Position numbers and translations under genes: made by a program | In this document: positions 1-6,722 of the stretch, in pieces | Layout: every line of letters starts with the position of its first letter | How positions within the stretch are numbered: the stretch's first letter is position 1 | The notes under the pieces: generated by a model | Databases searched by the model: none | What the model was told of the DNA's origin: nothing | What the model saw: only the letters and a program-made list of their open reading frames with translations | NCBI GenBank assembly: GCA_036278755.1 | Contig: DASUKL010000129.1 | Coordinates: 1 to 14,501 of the forward strand | Source of the DNA: DASUKL01 sp036278755 | GTDB lineage: Bacteria; Chloroflexota; Limnocylindria; Limnocylindrales; CSP1-4 | Reading direction: 5' to 3' | Length of the DNA: 14,501 nucleotides

Positions 1-864
1 GGGGCGCACGCTGTAGGCGAAGACGTCCTCGTTGCGGACGAAGAGGAGGTTCTCCGTGGCCTGGCTGCCCAGGCTGCCGAAGGTCAACCAGGTGCGGGCC
101 AGCCAGGGCAGGACGATGACGGCGCCGGCCGCGATCGGGGCAGCCAGGGTCCGGGCGATCCAACGCGCACGCGCGCCGGGGGCTAGGTAGCGGGCCGCCG
201 GGCCCAAGAGGACGAGATAGGCGATCCCGAGCTCGAGCGCCTCCTGGCGGGCCAGGTAGGCCAGGCCGAGGACGACGCCGAGCCCGATGCCCGCGCGGTA
301 CGCCGTCCCGCCATGCTCGAGGTCGACGGCCGCGAGGAGGCGGGGCATGAGCAGGCAGGCGACGAGGGCCAGGACCGTGAAGGGCAGGCTGGAGTCCGGC
401 CCCATGACGGGCAGGAGGAAGGGGCCGAAGGCGGCGGCGAGGAGGCCGGAACCGGCCGCCACCGTGGCTGCCCGCCGGCCGGTCAGGCCGTCGAGCGCGG
501 CCGCCTCCTGGGCCACGGCCCAGACGAGCGGCGCGACGAGGGCTCCCAGGACGACGAAGGCAGCTTGCGCGGCCACGAGCGTGGCCTGGCCCGTGACGGC
601 CATCGGGAGGGCCGCCAGCCAGGACGCCAGGGGCATCCACAGCGCGAAGGCCGGCTGCGGCAGGGTGAGCGGCGGGGAGGCGTAGCTCCACAGGACGTCG
701 GCCGTCAGGCCGTGGCCGGTGGCCAGGTTGCGGGCCACGTCGAGGTAGTAGGCGCTGACCTGGCTGGGGGGCAGGCTGACCTGGACCGCGGCGGAGGCGC
801 GGACGGCCAGGGCCAGCCCGAAGAGGAGTGCCGGGGCGGCCCAGCGGCGCAGGCGGTCAGCCAC
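1..864 (-). CDS. ArnT/PMT-like GT-C membrane glycosyltransferase, 3' end outside window
   Basis: Reads open from GTG at 864 to the window edge (288 residues, C-terminus missing). It is rich in membrane segments: one near residues 9-24, then several after residue 75. The first extracytoplasmic loop carries SAYYLDVARNLATGHGL (about residues 36-52), nearly the same as the loop in the upstream gene (SAYYVDVARQLAAGHGL), so the two are tandem paralogues. GT-C enzymes of this kind move a sugar from a polyprenyl-phosphate carrier onto an envelope acceptor. GTG is the only usable start, since a TGA lies seven codons upstream; it overlaps the upstream stop by eight bases (GTGGCTGA), with no clear Shine-Dalgarno, suggesting translational coupling. 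Oddity: the Asp of the D-x-x-Y-Y motif, present in the paralogue, is Val here. Family is fairly sure; substrate unknown. Confidence 0.72.
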   Translation of the reverse strand, partial: MADRLRRWAAPALLFGLALAVRASAAVQVSLPPSQVSAYYLDVARNLATGHGLTADVLWSYASPPLTLPQPAFALWMPLASWLAALPMAVTGQATLVAAQAAFVVLGALVAPLVWAVAQEAAALDGLTGRRAATVAAGSGLLAAAFGPFLLPVMGPDSSLPFTVLALVACLLMPRLLAAVDLEHGGTAYRAGIGLGVVLGLAYLARQEALELGIAYLVLLGPAARYLAPGARARWIARTLAAPIAAGAVIVLPWLARTWLTFGSLGSQATENLLFVRNEDVFAYSVRP

Positions 865-2488
865 AGCGGGGATCGTCAGGGCTCAGGCAGACAGCGTACA
901 GGACGGCCTGGGGCGCGGCGCTCGGGTCCCTCGCGTCGGGCACGCTGAGGAGCGGCCGCGACAGCCAGGGCGGACGGACGGCACCGCTGAGGACCGGCTG
1001 GAGCGAGGGCACGATGCTGGACGCGTCCAGGACCAGCCAGCGGGCGCCATAGGCCTGGGCGGCCTGCTCGACGACCGGCAGCGGGTCGGCCGGGGTGACG
1101 ACCCCTGGACGGCCGGCGAGGTACCACAGCCCGGCCGGGTCACTGCTCAGGACCACGTCGCCGGCAGGCAGGCTCCGCACTTGGGCGGCGATGGGCGCCA
1201 GGCCCGATCGGTAGGCCCGCCAGCCAGCGACCGTCTGGAGGCTGCTACCGAGGGCGAAGAGGGCCACGATGGCGACTGCGCCGGTGGCGAAGAAGCGGCT
1301 GGCAGTCTCCGCTCGCCAGGCCGGGCGCCGGCGGGCGATCCAGCCGACGACGCCCTGGAGCCCCAGGAGCATGAGGAGGTCGGCGTGGGGCACCAGGGCG
1401 ATGGCCGAGTGGATGAAGTTGCCCGACGGCACCTGGAGGGCGAACAAGAACGTGCTCGAGGCGAGGAGGGTGAAGCCGTAGATGAGCCAGGGTGCGAAGG
1501 AGGAGTCCCGCCGACGGATCCAGGCACCGACGGCCACGAGCGGCGCCAGGACCACGGCGAAGGGGAGGTACGCAAAGAGGCCGATGGCGGCCGCGGATCC
1601 GCCTATCCGACTCGCGATCAGCGGCCCGAGGCCCTGGCTCAGGAAGGTGGCAGGGCCCGGTGAGCCAACGGTGCTGAACGTCTGCTCGTAGGTCGTGATC
1701 CAGAGCAGACGGCCGCTGGTCGCGGACGGCAGCAGCGCGCCGAAGGTCGCGATCTGGCGGACCCACCAGGGCGCCATGACGAGCAGGAACAGGGCGAAGC
1801 AGCCGACGGCCGACGCCCAGCCGATGGGGCCTGGAGCCCGCAGGCTCGCGCCCCGGCGCAGCGTCCGCCAGCGCTCGAGCCCGAAGGCCAGTGCGAACGG
1901 CACTCCCAGCAGGACGCCGTCGTTGCGGGCCAGGCTGGCCAGGCCGACGAGGAGGCCGCCGAGGACGAAGGCCCGACGCTGGCCCCGCAGCCCCTGCGCA
2001 CAGGCCCACAGCGCCCCGGCACCCAGGGGACCGTAAAGCCCGAAGTTGTCGGGCTGACCGAGGAACGGGGTGAAGGCGCCAGGGGCGACCATCAGCGCGC
2101 CGCCGGCGAGACAGATCCACCGAGGCAGCCCAGCGTCACGACCGATGAGGTAGGTCAGCGGCGCCAGCGTCGCGCCGGCCAGCCAGAAGGGCAGCTGGGA
2201 GGCGAGATCGGTGGGGCCGAGGAGCCAGATGGACGGCACCTGGACCAGGCTCGCCAGAGGCAGCCAGTGAGCATTGCTGGGGATGGGCAACGTCCCCATC
2301 GCGGGGATGTGCCCTCCGACTTCGAGGAAGGCCCACACGAACGGCACGTTCAGGCCATGGCCGGCGGCGAGCTGACGGGCGACGTCCACGTAGTACGCGG
2401 AGTCCGTGTACGCGGGGCCCAGGAAGGCGATCCCGGCGGCGACCCGCGCAGCGAGCGCAGCGACATACAGCGCGATCAGGGACCCCAC
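857..2488 (-). CDS. ArnT/PMT-like GT-C membrane glycosyltransferase (543 aa)
   Basis: A polytopic membrane protein with about 10-12 hydrophobic segments over residues 1-425 and a hydrophilic, probably extracytoplasmic, C-terminal domain (about 430-543). The first loop has TDSAYYVDVARQLAAGHGL (residues 28-45), matching the D-x-x-Y-Y signature around the catalytic Asp of GT39/ArnT-type enzymes (D29). Later QPDNFGLYGPLGAG (145-158) and SLARNDGVLLG (185-195) resemble conserved loops of that superfamily. Inferred role: transfer of a sugar from a polyprenyl-phosphate donor outside the membrane. Start is GTG at 2488; no ATG is found upstream in frame, and an extended -10 box ends 9 bases before it, so the message would be nearly leaderless. 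It leads a two-gene operon with its paralogue and is divergent from the gene at 2581. It could belong to an uncharacterised GT-C family. Confidence 0.78.
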   Translation of the reverse strand: MGSLIALYVAALAARVAAGIAFLGPAYTDSAYYVDVARQLAAGHGLNVPFVWAFLEVGGHIPAMGTLPIPSNAHWLPLASLVQVPSIWLLGPTDLASQLPFWLAGATLAPLTYLIGRDAGLPRWICLAGGALMVAPGAFTPFLGQPDNFGLYGPLGAGALWACAQGLRGQRRAFVLGGLLVGLASLARNDGVLLGVPFALAFGLERWRTLRRGASLRAPGPIGWASAVGCFALFLLVMAPWWVRQIATFGALLPSATSGRLLWITTYEQTFSTVGSPGPATFLSQGLGPLIASRIGGSAAAIGLFAYLPFAVVLAPLVAVGAWIRRRDSSFAPWLIYGFTLLASSTFLFALQVPSGNFIHSAIALVPHADLLMLLGLQGVVGWIARRRPAWRAETASRFFATGAVAIVALFALGSSLQTVAGWRAYRSGLAPIAAQVRSLPAGDVVLSSDPAGLWYLAGRPGVVTPADPLPVVEQAAQAYGARWLVLDASSIVPSLQPVLSGAVRPPWLSRPLLSVPDARDPSAAPQAVLYAVCLSPDDPRCG

Positions 2489-2497
2489 GGCCGCTGC

Positions 2498-2506
2498 AGG
2501 GTAACA
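2498..2506 (-). promoter_or_regulatory. Extended -10 box for the gene starting at 2488
   Basis: The minus strand reads TGT-TACCCT, which fits TGn-TAnnnT. The GTG start follows after 9 bases, so the predicted leader is only about 2-3 nt. No good -35 is seen at the right spacing. Called by comparison with similar boxes before other genes in the window. Confidence 0.45.
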
Positions 2507-2510
2507 CTCG

Positions 2511-2528
2511 CTCCGGGACCCTCCGGAG
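2511..2528. promoter_or_regulatory. Inverted repeat CTCCGG-N6-CCGGAG in the divergent promoter region
   Basis: Perfect 6-base arms around GACCCT lie between the two divergent -10 boxes and cover the -35 zone of the gene at 2488. It might be an operator, or chance in G+C-rich DNA. There is no T-tract, so it is not a convincing terminator. Confidence 0.25.
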
Positions 2529-2564
2529 TGGTACGAACGGGCCGGTCGAGGTCCTATCGGGCGC

Positions 2565-2573
2565 TGCTAGCCT
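2565..2573 (+). promoter_or_regulatory. Extended -10 box for the gene starting at 2581 (leaderless)
   Basis: TGC-TAGCCT is followed by 7 bases and then ATG at 2581, so transcription should begin at or next to the A of the start codon. No Shine-Dalgarno precedes the ATG, in keeping with a leaderless mRNA. Confidence 0.5.
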
Positions 2574-2580
2574 TGCCCGG

Positions 2581-3465
2581 ATGTCCCTCCCCGGTGCGCT
2601 CACGGTGCCCCGCCTCTCTTCCCCGGCGATCCGTCGCGGACTGCGCGACGGCCTGGTCGTGGCCGGGCTCCTCTTCGCCGCCTACCTCTTCGTGGTCGCC
2701 GCGCCGCAGGCCGGCACCTTCGGTTTCGATGCCTTCGCCTACTGGGCCGTGGACCTGACCGATCCATATGGCATCCTCGCCGGCGGATTGGGGGCCTTCA
2801 CGTACACACCGGTCGCTGCCCGCGCAGCCGCCCCGTTCGCGCTGCTGGCCTTCTGGCAGTTCCTGTTCCTGTGGGACGCCTTGCTCGTGGGCACGCTCAT
2901 CTGGCTGGGCGGTCGGCGGACGCTCATGCTCCTGGCCTTCCCGCCCGTGGCCATCGAGCTGTACCACGGCAACATCCACCTGCTCATCGCCGCGGCGATC
3001 GTCCTCGGCTTCCGCTACCCGGCGGCCTGGGCCTTCCCGGTCCTGACCAAGGTCACCCCGGGCATCGGTCTCCTCTGGTTCGCCGCCCGGCGTGAGTGGC
3101 GGTCGCTGGGGATCGCGCTAGTCGCCATCGGCGTCCTCACGGCGCTCTCGCTGCTCATCGACGGTCGCCTGTGGAGCGACTGGTTATCCAGCATCGTGGC
3201 CACAGCCGACGGTGCACCGCTCAACCAGTTCAACATCCCGATCCCACTCTGGCTCCGGCTGCCCGTGGCGGCGCTCGTCGTGATCTGGGGCGCTCGAACC
3301 GATCGCTATTGGACGTTGCCCGTGGCCGTGGCGCTAGCGATGCCCGCCCTCTGGATCACCGCCTTCGCTGTCCTCGCGGCGATCCCTCGCAGCACGAGGT
3401 TGCACCAGGATCGATCTTCCTGGACCAGGCCATTCGCACGCACCGGTCGGCACCTCGCTTGGTGA
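2581..3465 (+). CDS. Compact GT87-like (DUF2029-type) membrane glycosyltransferase
   Basis: 294 residues with about 8-9 hydrophobic segments. Conserved sites in order: FGFDAFAYW (47-55, with D50 as candidate catalytic Asp in the first outer loop), DPY (61-63), FTYTP (73-77), GNIH (130-133), VLTKVTPGIGLLWF (154-167), RREWRSL (170-176) and the terminal VLAAIPR (264-270). The DPY and F-x-Y-x-P spacing and the K-x-TP segment are typical of GT87/DUF2029 proteins such as PimE-type mannosyltransferases, which use polyprenyl-phosphate sugars. It is shorter than the usual GT87 length of about 400 residues. Five genes in the window share this compact form. A basic tail (about 270-294) should be cytosolic. 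ATG 2581 is supported by the -10 box placed 7 bases before it. Transcribed alone or with the gene at 3560, 94 bases downstream. Donor and acceptor unknown. Confidence 0.72.
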   Translation: MSLPGALTVPRLSSPAIRRGLRDGLVVAGLLFAAYLFVVAAPQAGTFGFDAFAYWAVDLTDPYGILAGGLGAFTYTPVAARAAAPFALLAFWQFLFLWDALLVGTLIWLGGRRTLMLLAFPPVAIELYHGNIHLLIAAAIVLGFRYPAAWAFPVLTKVTPGIGLLWFAARREWRSLGIALVAIGVLTALSLLIDGRLWSDWLSSIVATADGAPLNQFNIPIPLWLRLPVAALVVIWGARTDRYWTLPVAVALAMPALWITAFAVLAAIPRSTRLHQDRSSWTRPFARTGRHLAW

Positions 3466-3509
3466 CCCGTCCCTCGTCGCGGCCAGGTCGTTCACTGCGC
3501 AACCATCTC

Positions 3510-3535
3510 GGGCGGCGGTGCTATGCTCGCCGCCC
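3510..3535 (+). promoter_or_regulatory. Promoter of the acyltransferase/GT4 operon, framed by an inverted repeat
   Basis: An extended -10 box TGC-TATGCT lies at 3519-3527. It sits inside a perfect 7-base inverted repeat (GGGCGGC at 3510-3516, GCCGCCC at 3529-3535). The predicted transcription start is near 3534, giving a leader of about 25 nt before ATG 3560. The palindrome might be an operator covering the promoter. No -35 match is obvious. The rest of the gap 3466-3559 shows nothing I can name. Confidence 0.42.
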
Positions 3536-3559
3536 AGTGAGCCCGCACGATCCGCAGCC

Positions 3560-4657
3560 ATGACCGCACCCTCCAGCGCCCCGGCCGACGCTGAGCCTGG
3601 CTGTCGCCTCGTCGCTCGCGAGGTCCCCTTCGGGGACATCCCGCGGGCGACATGGGATCGGCTCCTGGGCCGCACCGCGACGGCGACCCCGTTCAGCCGC
3701 TGGACGGTGCATCGGGCCTGGTGGGACGGGTACGCCGAGACGGCGGAGCCGGCCTACCTGATCGTCGCAGCCCCGGAGGCCCCCGACGTCGTGCGCGGCG
3801 TCGTGCCCCTCATGCGCCGCGAGAGGCGGATATTCTTCGGGGCCAGCTACCACGCCGACTACGCCACGGTCCTCTGCGATCGGGCCGACCTCGAGGGCGT
3901 CTGCACGGCGGCGGCCCAGCACCTCGCGGCGGAGCCGCGCCTGGGTGCCGGCTCGGAGCCCTGGACGGCGGTCGACCTGCGCCGCCTGCGCCACGACGAT
4001 CCGGCCCTGCCCGCCCTGGAGGCAGCCTTCCGGGCTGTCGTTCCCGACCACGGCTGGACGGTAGAGCGCGAGCAGGAGGACGTCTGCCCCGTCATCAGCC
4101 TGCCGGCGGACGGGGATTGGGAGACCTATCTCGGGACCCTGGACAAGAAGGCCCGCCATGAGATCCGGCGCAAGATCCGGCGGGCAGAAGGGGCGGGTCC
4201 GAACGCCTTCGCCCTCGTCGAGCCCACGCCGGAGGCCATCGAGGCCTTCATCGAGCTCCATCAGGCCCGTTGGGAGGACGAGGGACTGTTCCCCGACACG
4301 CCCGACGGCCAGCGTAGCGGTCGCTTCGTCCACCGCCTGGCGGAGCTGGAGCTGAGCGAAGGCGAAGGGCGCCAGCTGCAGCTCGGGCGCTTCTCGATCG
4401 GCCCCCGGGTCATCCTGGCCGGCCTGTCCTTCGAGGATGGGACGACCTGCTACTTCTACAACGCGGGCATGGATCCGGCCGCCCGCGAGCTCAGCCCGGG
4501 GGTCACCGGCACGGCGGCCTACATCCGCGATCGCCTCGAATCGGGCGCCTGCCGGCGCTTCGACTTCCTCCGCGGCGACGAGGCCTACAAGTACGAGTGG
4601 GGCGCGGTCGACGAGCCGATCTATCGCCTCCTCGTGCGCCGGATCGGGACCGCATGA
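3560..4657 (+). CDS. FemAB/CelD-type GNAT acyltransferase (Acetyltransf_6)
   Basis: 365 residues, soluble, no signal peptide. The N-terminal part has TPFSRWTVHRAWWDGY (43-58), typical of CelD/BioF2-like acyltransferases. The core shows KKARHEIRRKIRRAE (196-210), FIELHQARWEDEGLF (230-244), the Y-F-Y-N-A-G-M-D turn (298-305), PGVTGTAAYIRDRLE (313-327) and FDFLRGDEAYKYEWG (334-348), the family hallmark. These proteins are often found in polysaccharide and cell-envelope clusters and are thought to acylate sugars or peptidoglycan precursors; the acyl donor here is unknown. ATG 3560 is chosen over GTG 3518 because the GTG lies upstream of the predicted transcription start. Its stop overlaps the next gene's start (ATGA), so the two are probably coupled and may act on the same glycan. 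Confidence 0.82.
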   Translation: MTAPSSAPADAEPGCRLVAREVPFGDIPRATWDRLLGRTATATPFSRWTVHRAWWDGYAETAEPAYLIVAAPEAPDVVRGVVPLMRRERRIFFGASYHADYATVLCDRADLEGVCTAAAQHLAAEPRLGAGSEPWTAVDLRRLRHDDPALPALEAAFRAVVPDHGWTVEREQEDVCPVISLPADGDWETYLGTLDKKARHEIRRKIRRAEGAGPNAFALVEPTPEAIEAFIELHQARWEDEGLFPDTPDGQRSGRFVHRLAELELSEGEGRQLQLGRFSIGPRVILAGLSFEDGTTCYFYNAGMDPAARELSPGVTGTAAYIRDRLESGACRRFDFLRGDEAYKYEWGAVDEPIYRLLVRRIGTA

Positions 4658-5928
4658 GCCCGCCCCTCGCCGGCGAGCCCTGCGCCGATCCCGTCCCTCG
4701 GCCGGCCGTCGATCCGTCGGAGCGGATCCGGGTCGTCGAGGTCCTGGCCACGGGCACCAACGGCGGGGCCCAGGAGAACGTCCGCTCGATGCTGGCCCGC
4801 ATCGACCAGGGCCGCTATGACGTCTCGGTGGTGAGCCTCTCGGACGGCCCCAGTGCCCGGCGCATCGCCGCCTCCGGGATCCCCGTCACGATCATCGACG
4901 CCCCCGGCGACGAGGCGGCCATGGCTGCCCTGGTGGCCTACCTTCGGACGCGCGAACCTCACGTCGTCCATCTGCACATGTACCGCGCCGCGGTCGTGGG
5001 CACGTTGGCCGCCCTGGCCCTGCCCGAGGTCGGGCTGCCGAGGCCGTACATCGTCTCGACCGTCCACTCCAGCCGGATCCGAAGCTCCGACGACCAGGAC
5101 CTGCTGCGCACCCTGACGCCGTCCATGGACCGTCTCATCGCTGTCAGCCGCTCGATCGTCGAGAAGCTGGAGCGCGAGGGCCGGGTCCTGCCGGCCGGGC
5201 CGCCGGTCGACCTGCTCTACAACGGCGTCGATCTCTCGGTCTACGATCAGACCGAGGCCTGCTGCACCCTCCCCGAGGAGTACGGCTTCGCCCCGGGCAC
5301 GCAGCTCGTCGGCTGTGTCGCCCGCCTCGAGCCGGAGAAGGGCCAGCCCACGCTGCTGGAGGCCTGGCCGCTGGTCCTCGAGCGGGTCCCGGAGGCCCGC
5401 CTCCTCATCGTCGGCGAAGGTAGCCGACGCGACGCGCTCGAAGTCCAGGCTCGAGCGCTCGGCCTGCTGGGCGCCGACTGCGAGGGGGACGCCTGCGTCG
5501 GTACCCTGGGCGCCCGGCCGGGGGCCAAGGTCGTCTTCACCGGCCGGCGGGACGACGTGCCCTCGGTCACCGCGGCCCTCGACGTGGCCGTGCTGCCGTC
5601 CTATCGCGAGGCGCTGGGCCTTGTCGTCCTCGAGGCCATGGCCCTGGGCCGGCCGGTCGTGGCCTCAGCCGTCGGTGGCATCCCCGAGATGATCGACGAC
5701 GAGCGGACGGGGCTCCTCGTCCCCCCCCGCGACCCCCAGGCGCTCGCGGCGGCGATCGTGCGCCTGCTGACCGATCACCCCCTGGCGGACATGCTGGCCA
5801 AGCGGGCCCATGACGTGGTCCACGAGCGGTTCTGCATCCAACTCATGGTCCGGGCCATCGAAGCCATCTACGACGAGGGCGCTGCGGTCGTGGCGGAGCG
5901 CTCGAGGGCCTTGCTGGCGAGCGCCTGA
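4654..5928 (+). CDS. GT4 family glycosyltransferase (GT-B fold)
   Basis: 424 residues, cytosolic. The N-terminal Rossmann half begins IRVVEVLATGTNGGAQENV (about 25-43), with the glycine-rich loop common to GT4 enzymes, then HVVHLHMYRA and the STVHSS strand. The C-terminal half has GCVARLEPEKGQ (220-231), LLIVGEGSRR, VVFTGRRDDV and YREALGLVVLEAMALGRPVV, where E319 and E327 form the E-x7-E nucleotide-sugar motif. It should transfer a sugar from an NDP-sugar to a lipid-linked or soluble acceptor, an early step feeding the membrane GT-C enzymes around it. ATG 4654 forms an ATGA overlap with the acyltransferase stop; an in-frame extension to 4597 is only read-through of that gene. A small Cys-containing insert (ADCEGDACVG) precedes the VVFTG strand. 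The last 61 bases overlap the opposing gene's 3' end. Confidence 0.9.
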   Translation: MSPPLAGEPCADPVPRPAVDPSERIRVVEVLATGTNGGAQENVRSMLARIDQGRYDVSVVSLSDGPSARRIAASGIPVTIIDAPGDEAAMAALVAYLRTREPHVVHLHMYRAAVVGTLAALALPEVGLPRPYIVSTVHSSRIRSSDDQDLLRTLTPSMDRLIAVSRSIVEKLEREGRVLPAGPPVDLLYNGVDLSVYDQTEACCTLPEEYGFAPGTQLVGCVARLEPEKGQPTLLEAWPLVLERVPEARLLIVGEGSRRDALEVQARALGLLGADCEGDACVGTLGARPGAKVVFTGRRDDVPSVTAALDVAVLPSYREALGLVVLEAMALGRPVVASAVGGIPEMIDDERTGLLVPPRDPQALAAAIVRLLTDHPLADMLAKRAHDVVHERFCIQLMVRAIEAIYDEGAAVVAERSRALLASA

Positions 5929-6722
5929 GCCGGCGCCTGTTCAGCAAGAGGTCCGATCGCCGCGAGGAGCGAGAGCGACTGGAACCAGAAGTTGGGAACG
6001 GCTACCACGCCAGCGACCGGGATGGCCCAACGCCTATCCGTTAGCGCTCCCCACACCACGATGATCGCGGCGATGGGTAGGCGCCAGAGCACGGGCACGT
6101 AGGGAAAGCCGATGCTCGCTGCGTCCCGGTTCTGCCACAGGATCTCGATCCAGCGAGGCCACAGGTCCGGCGCGACCAGGTAGGCGACCAGGGCGACCGC
6201 AAGCGTCGTGCCGAGCGCGACGCTCAAGGACCGCCACTCTCGACGCACGACGAACCAGAGCAGCCCCACCGCTGGCGTGACCTTGGTCAGGAGCACGAAT
6301 GCCCACGTCCCGGCATAGCGGAAGCCGAGCACGATGGCCACGGCCAGGAGGACGTGGATGTTGCCGATGAGGACGTCCGGCAGACCGATCACGAGAACGG
6401 GCAGCCGCCATCGTGGGGGGCTCGACCTCATCAGCCATAAGAGCGCGGCGAACTGGAGCGCGGTCCACATGGCCGAAAACGTGGGCCAGGGCTGTTGTCG
6501 GAGCACGAACATCACTTCCGCGAAGGCCGGTGAGTAGGCGTAGTTGTGGGCGCCAGGGAACCAGCCCGTGTAAACCTGGGCCGGGCCGACCAGCCAGTAG
6601 AGGTGGGCATCGCCGTACCAGTAGGAGGTGACGTTCAGGAGGACGGCGATCACCGAGCAGATGACGCCCGTGATGAGCAGTCCGCTGCGGGCGGCCCGCT
6701 CAGACAGCTTGGGTAGTCGCAT
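5868..6722 (-). CDS. Compact GT87-like membrane glycosyltransferase, third gene of its operon
   Basis: 284 residues, about 8-9 membrane segments. It shows GDAHLYW (37-43, D38 the candidate catalytic residue), YAYSPAFAEV (61-70), LPDVLIGNIHVLLAVAIVLGF (114-134), LLTKVTPAVGLLWF (144-157), RREWRSL (160-166), NRDA (198-201) and the family end SLLAAI (251-256). Closest in the window is the gene at 11075: both share LPDVLIGN(I/V)H and LW-x-NRDA. Expected role is sugar transfer from a polyprenyl-phosphate donor outside the membrane. Start ATG 6722 overlaps the upstream gene by 23 bases, with no promoter visible, so it should be co-transcribed with and coupled to it. The polar tail of about 25 residues is encoded within the antisense overlap with the GT4 gene. 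Family confident at superfamily level; substrate unknown. Confidence 0.72.
   Translation of the reverse strand: MRLPKLSERAARSGLLITGVICSVIAVLLNVTSYWYGDAHLYWLVGPAQVYTGWFPGAHNYAYSPAFAEVMFVLRQQPWPTFSAMWTALQFAALLWLMRSSPPRWRLPVLVIGLPDVLIGNIHVLLAVAIVLGFRYAGTWAFVLLTKVTPAVGLLWFVVRREWRSLSVALGTTLAVALVAYLVAPDLWPRWIEILWQNRDAASIGFPYVPVLWRLPIAAIIVVWGALTDRRWAIPVAGVVAVPNFWFQSLSLLAAIGPLAEQAPAQALASKALERSATTAAPSS

Noticed and set aside
313..948. Long plus-strand open frame near the left edge
   Set aside because: Gly/Arg/Gln-rich composition typical of the antisense of a G+C-rich membrane gene; the minus strand there codes a recognisable glycosyltransferase.
3518..3559. Upstream GTG start for the acyltransferase
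   Set aside because: It lies before the predicted transcription start, and the conserved domain does not need the added 14 residues.
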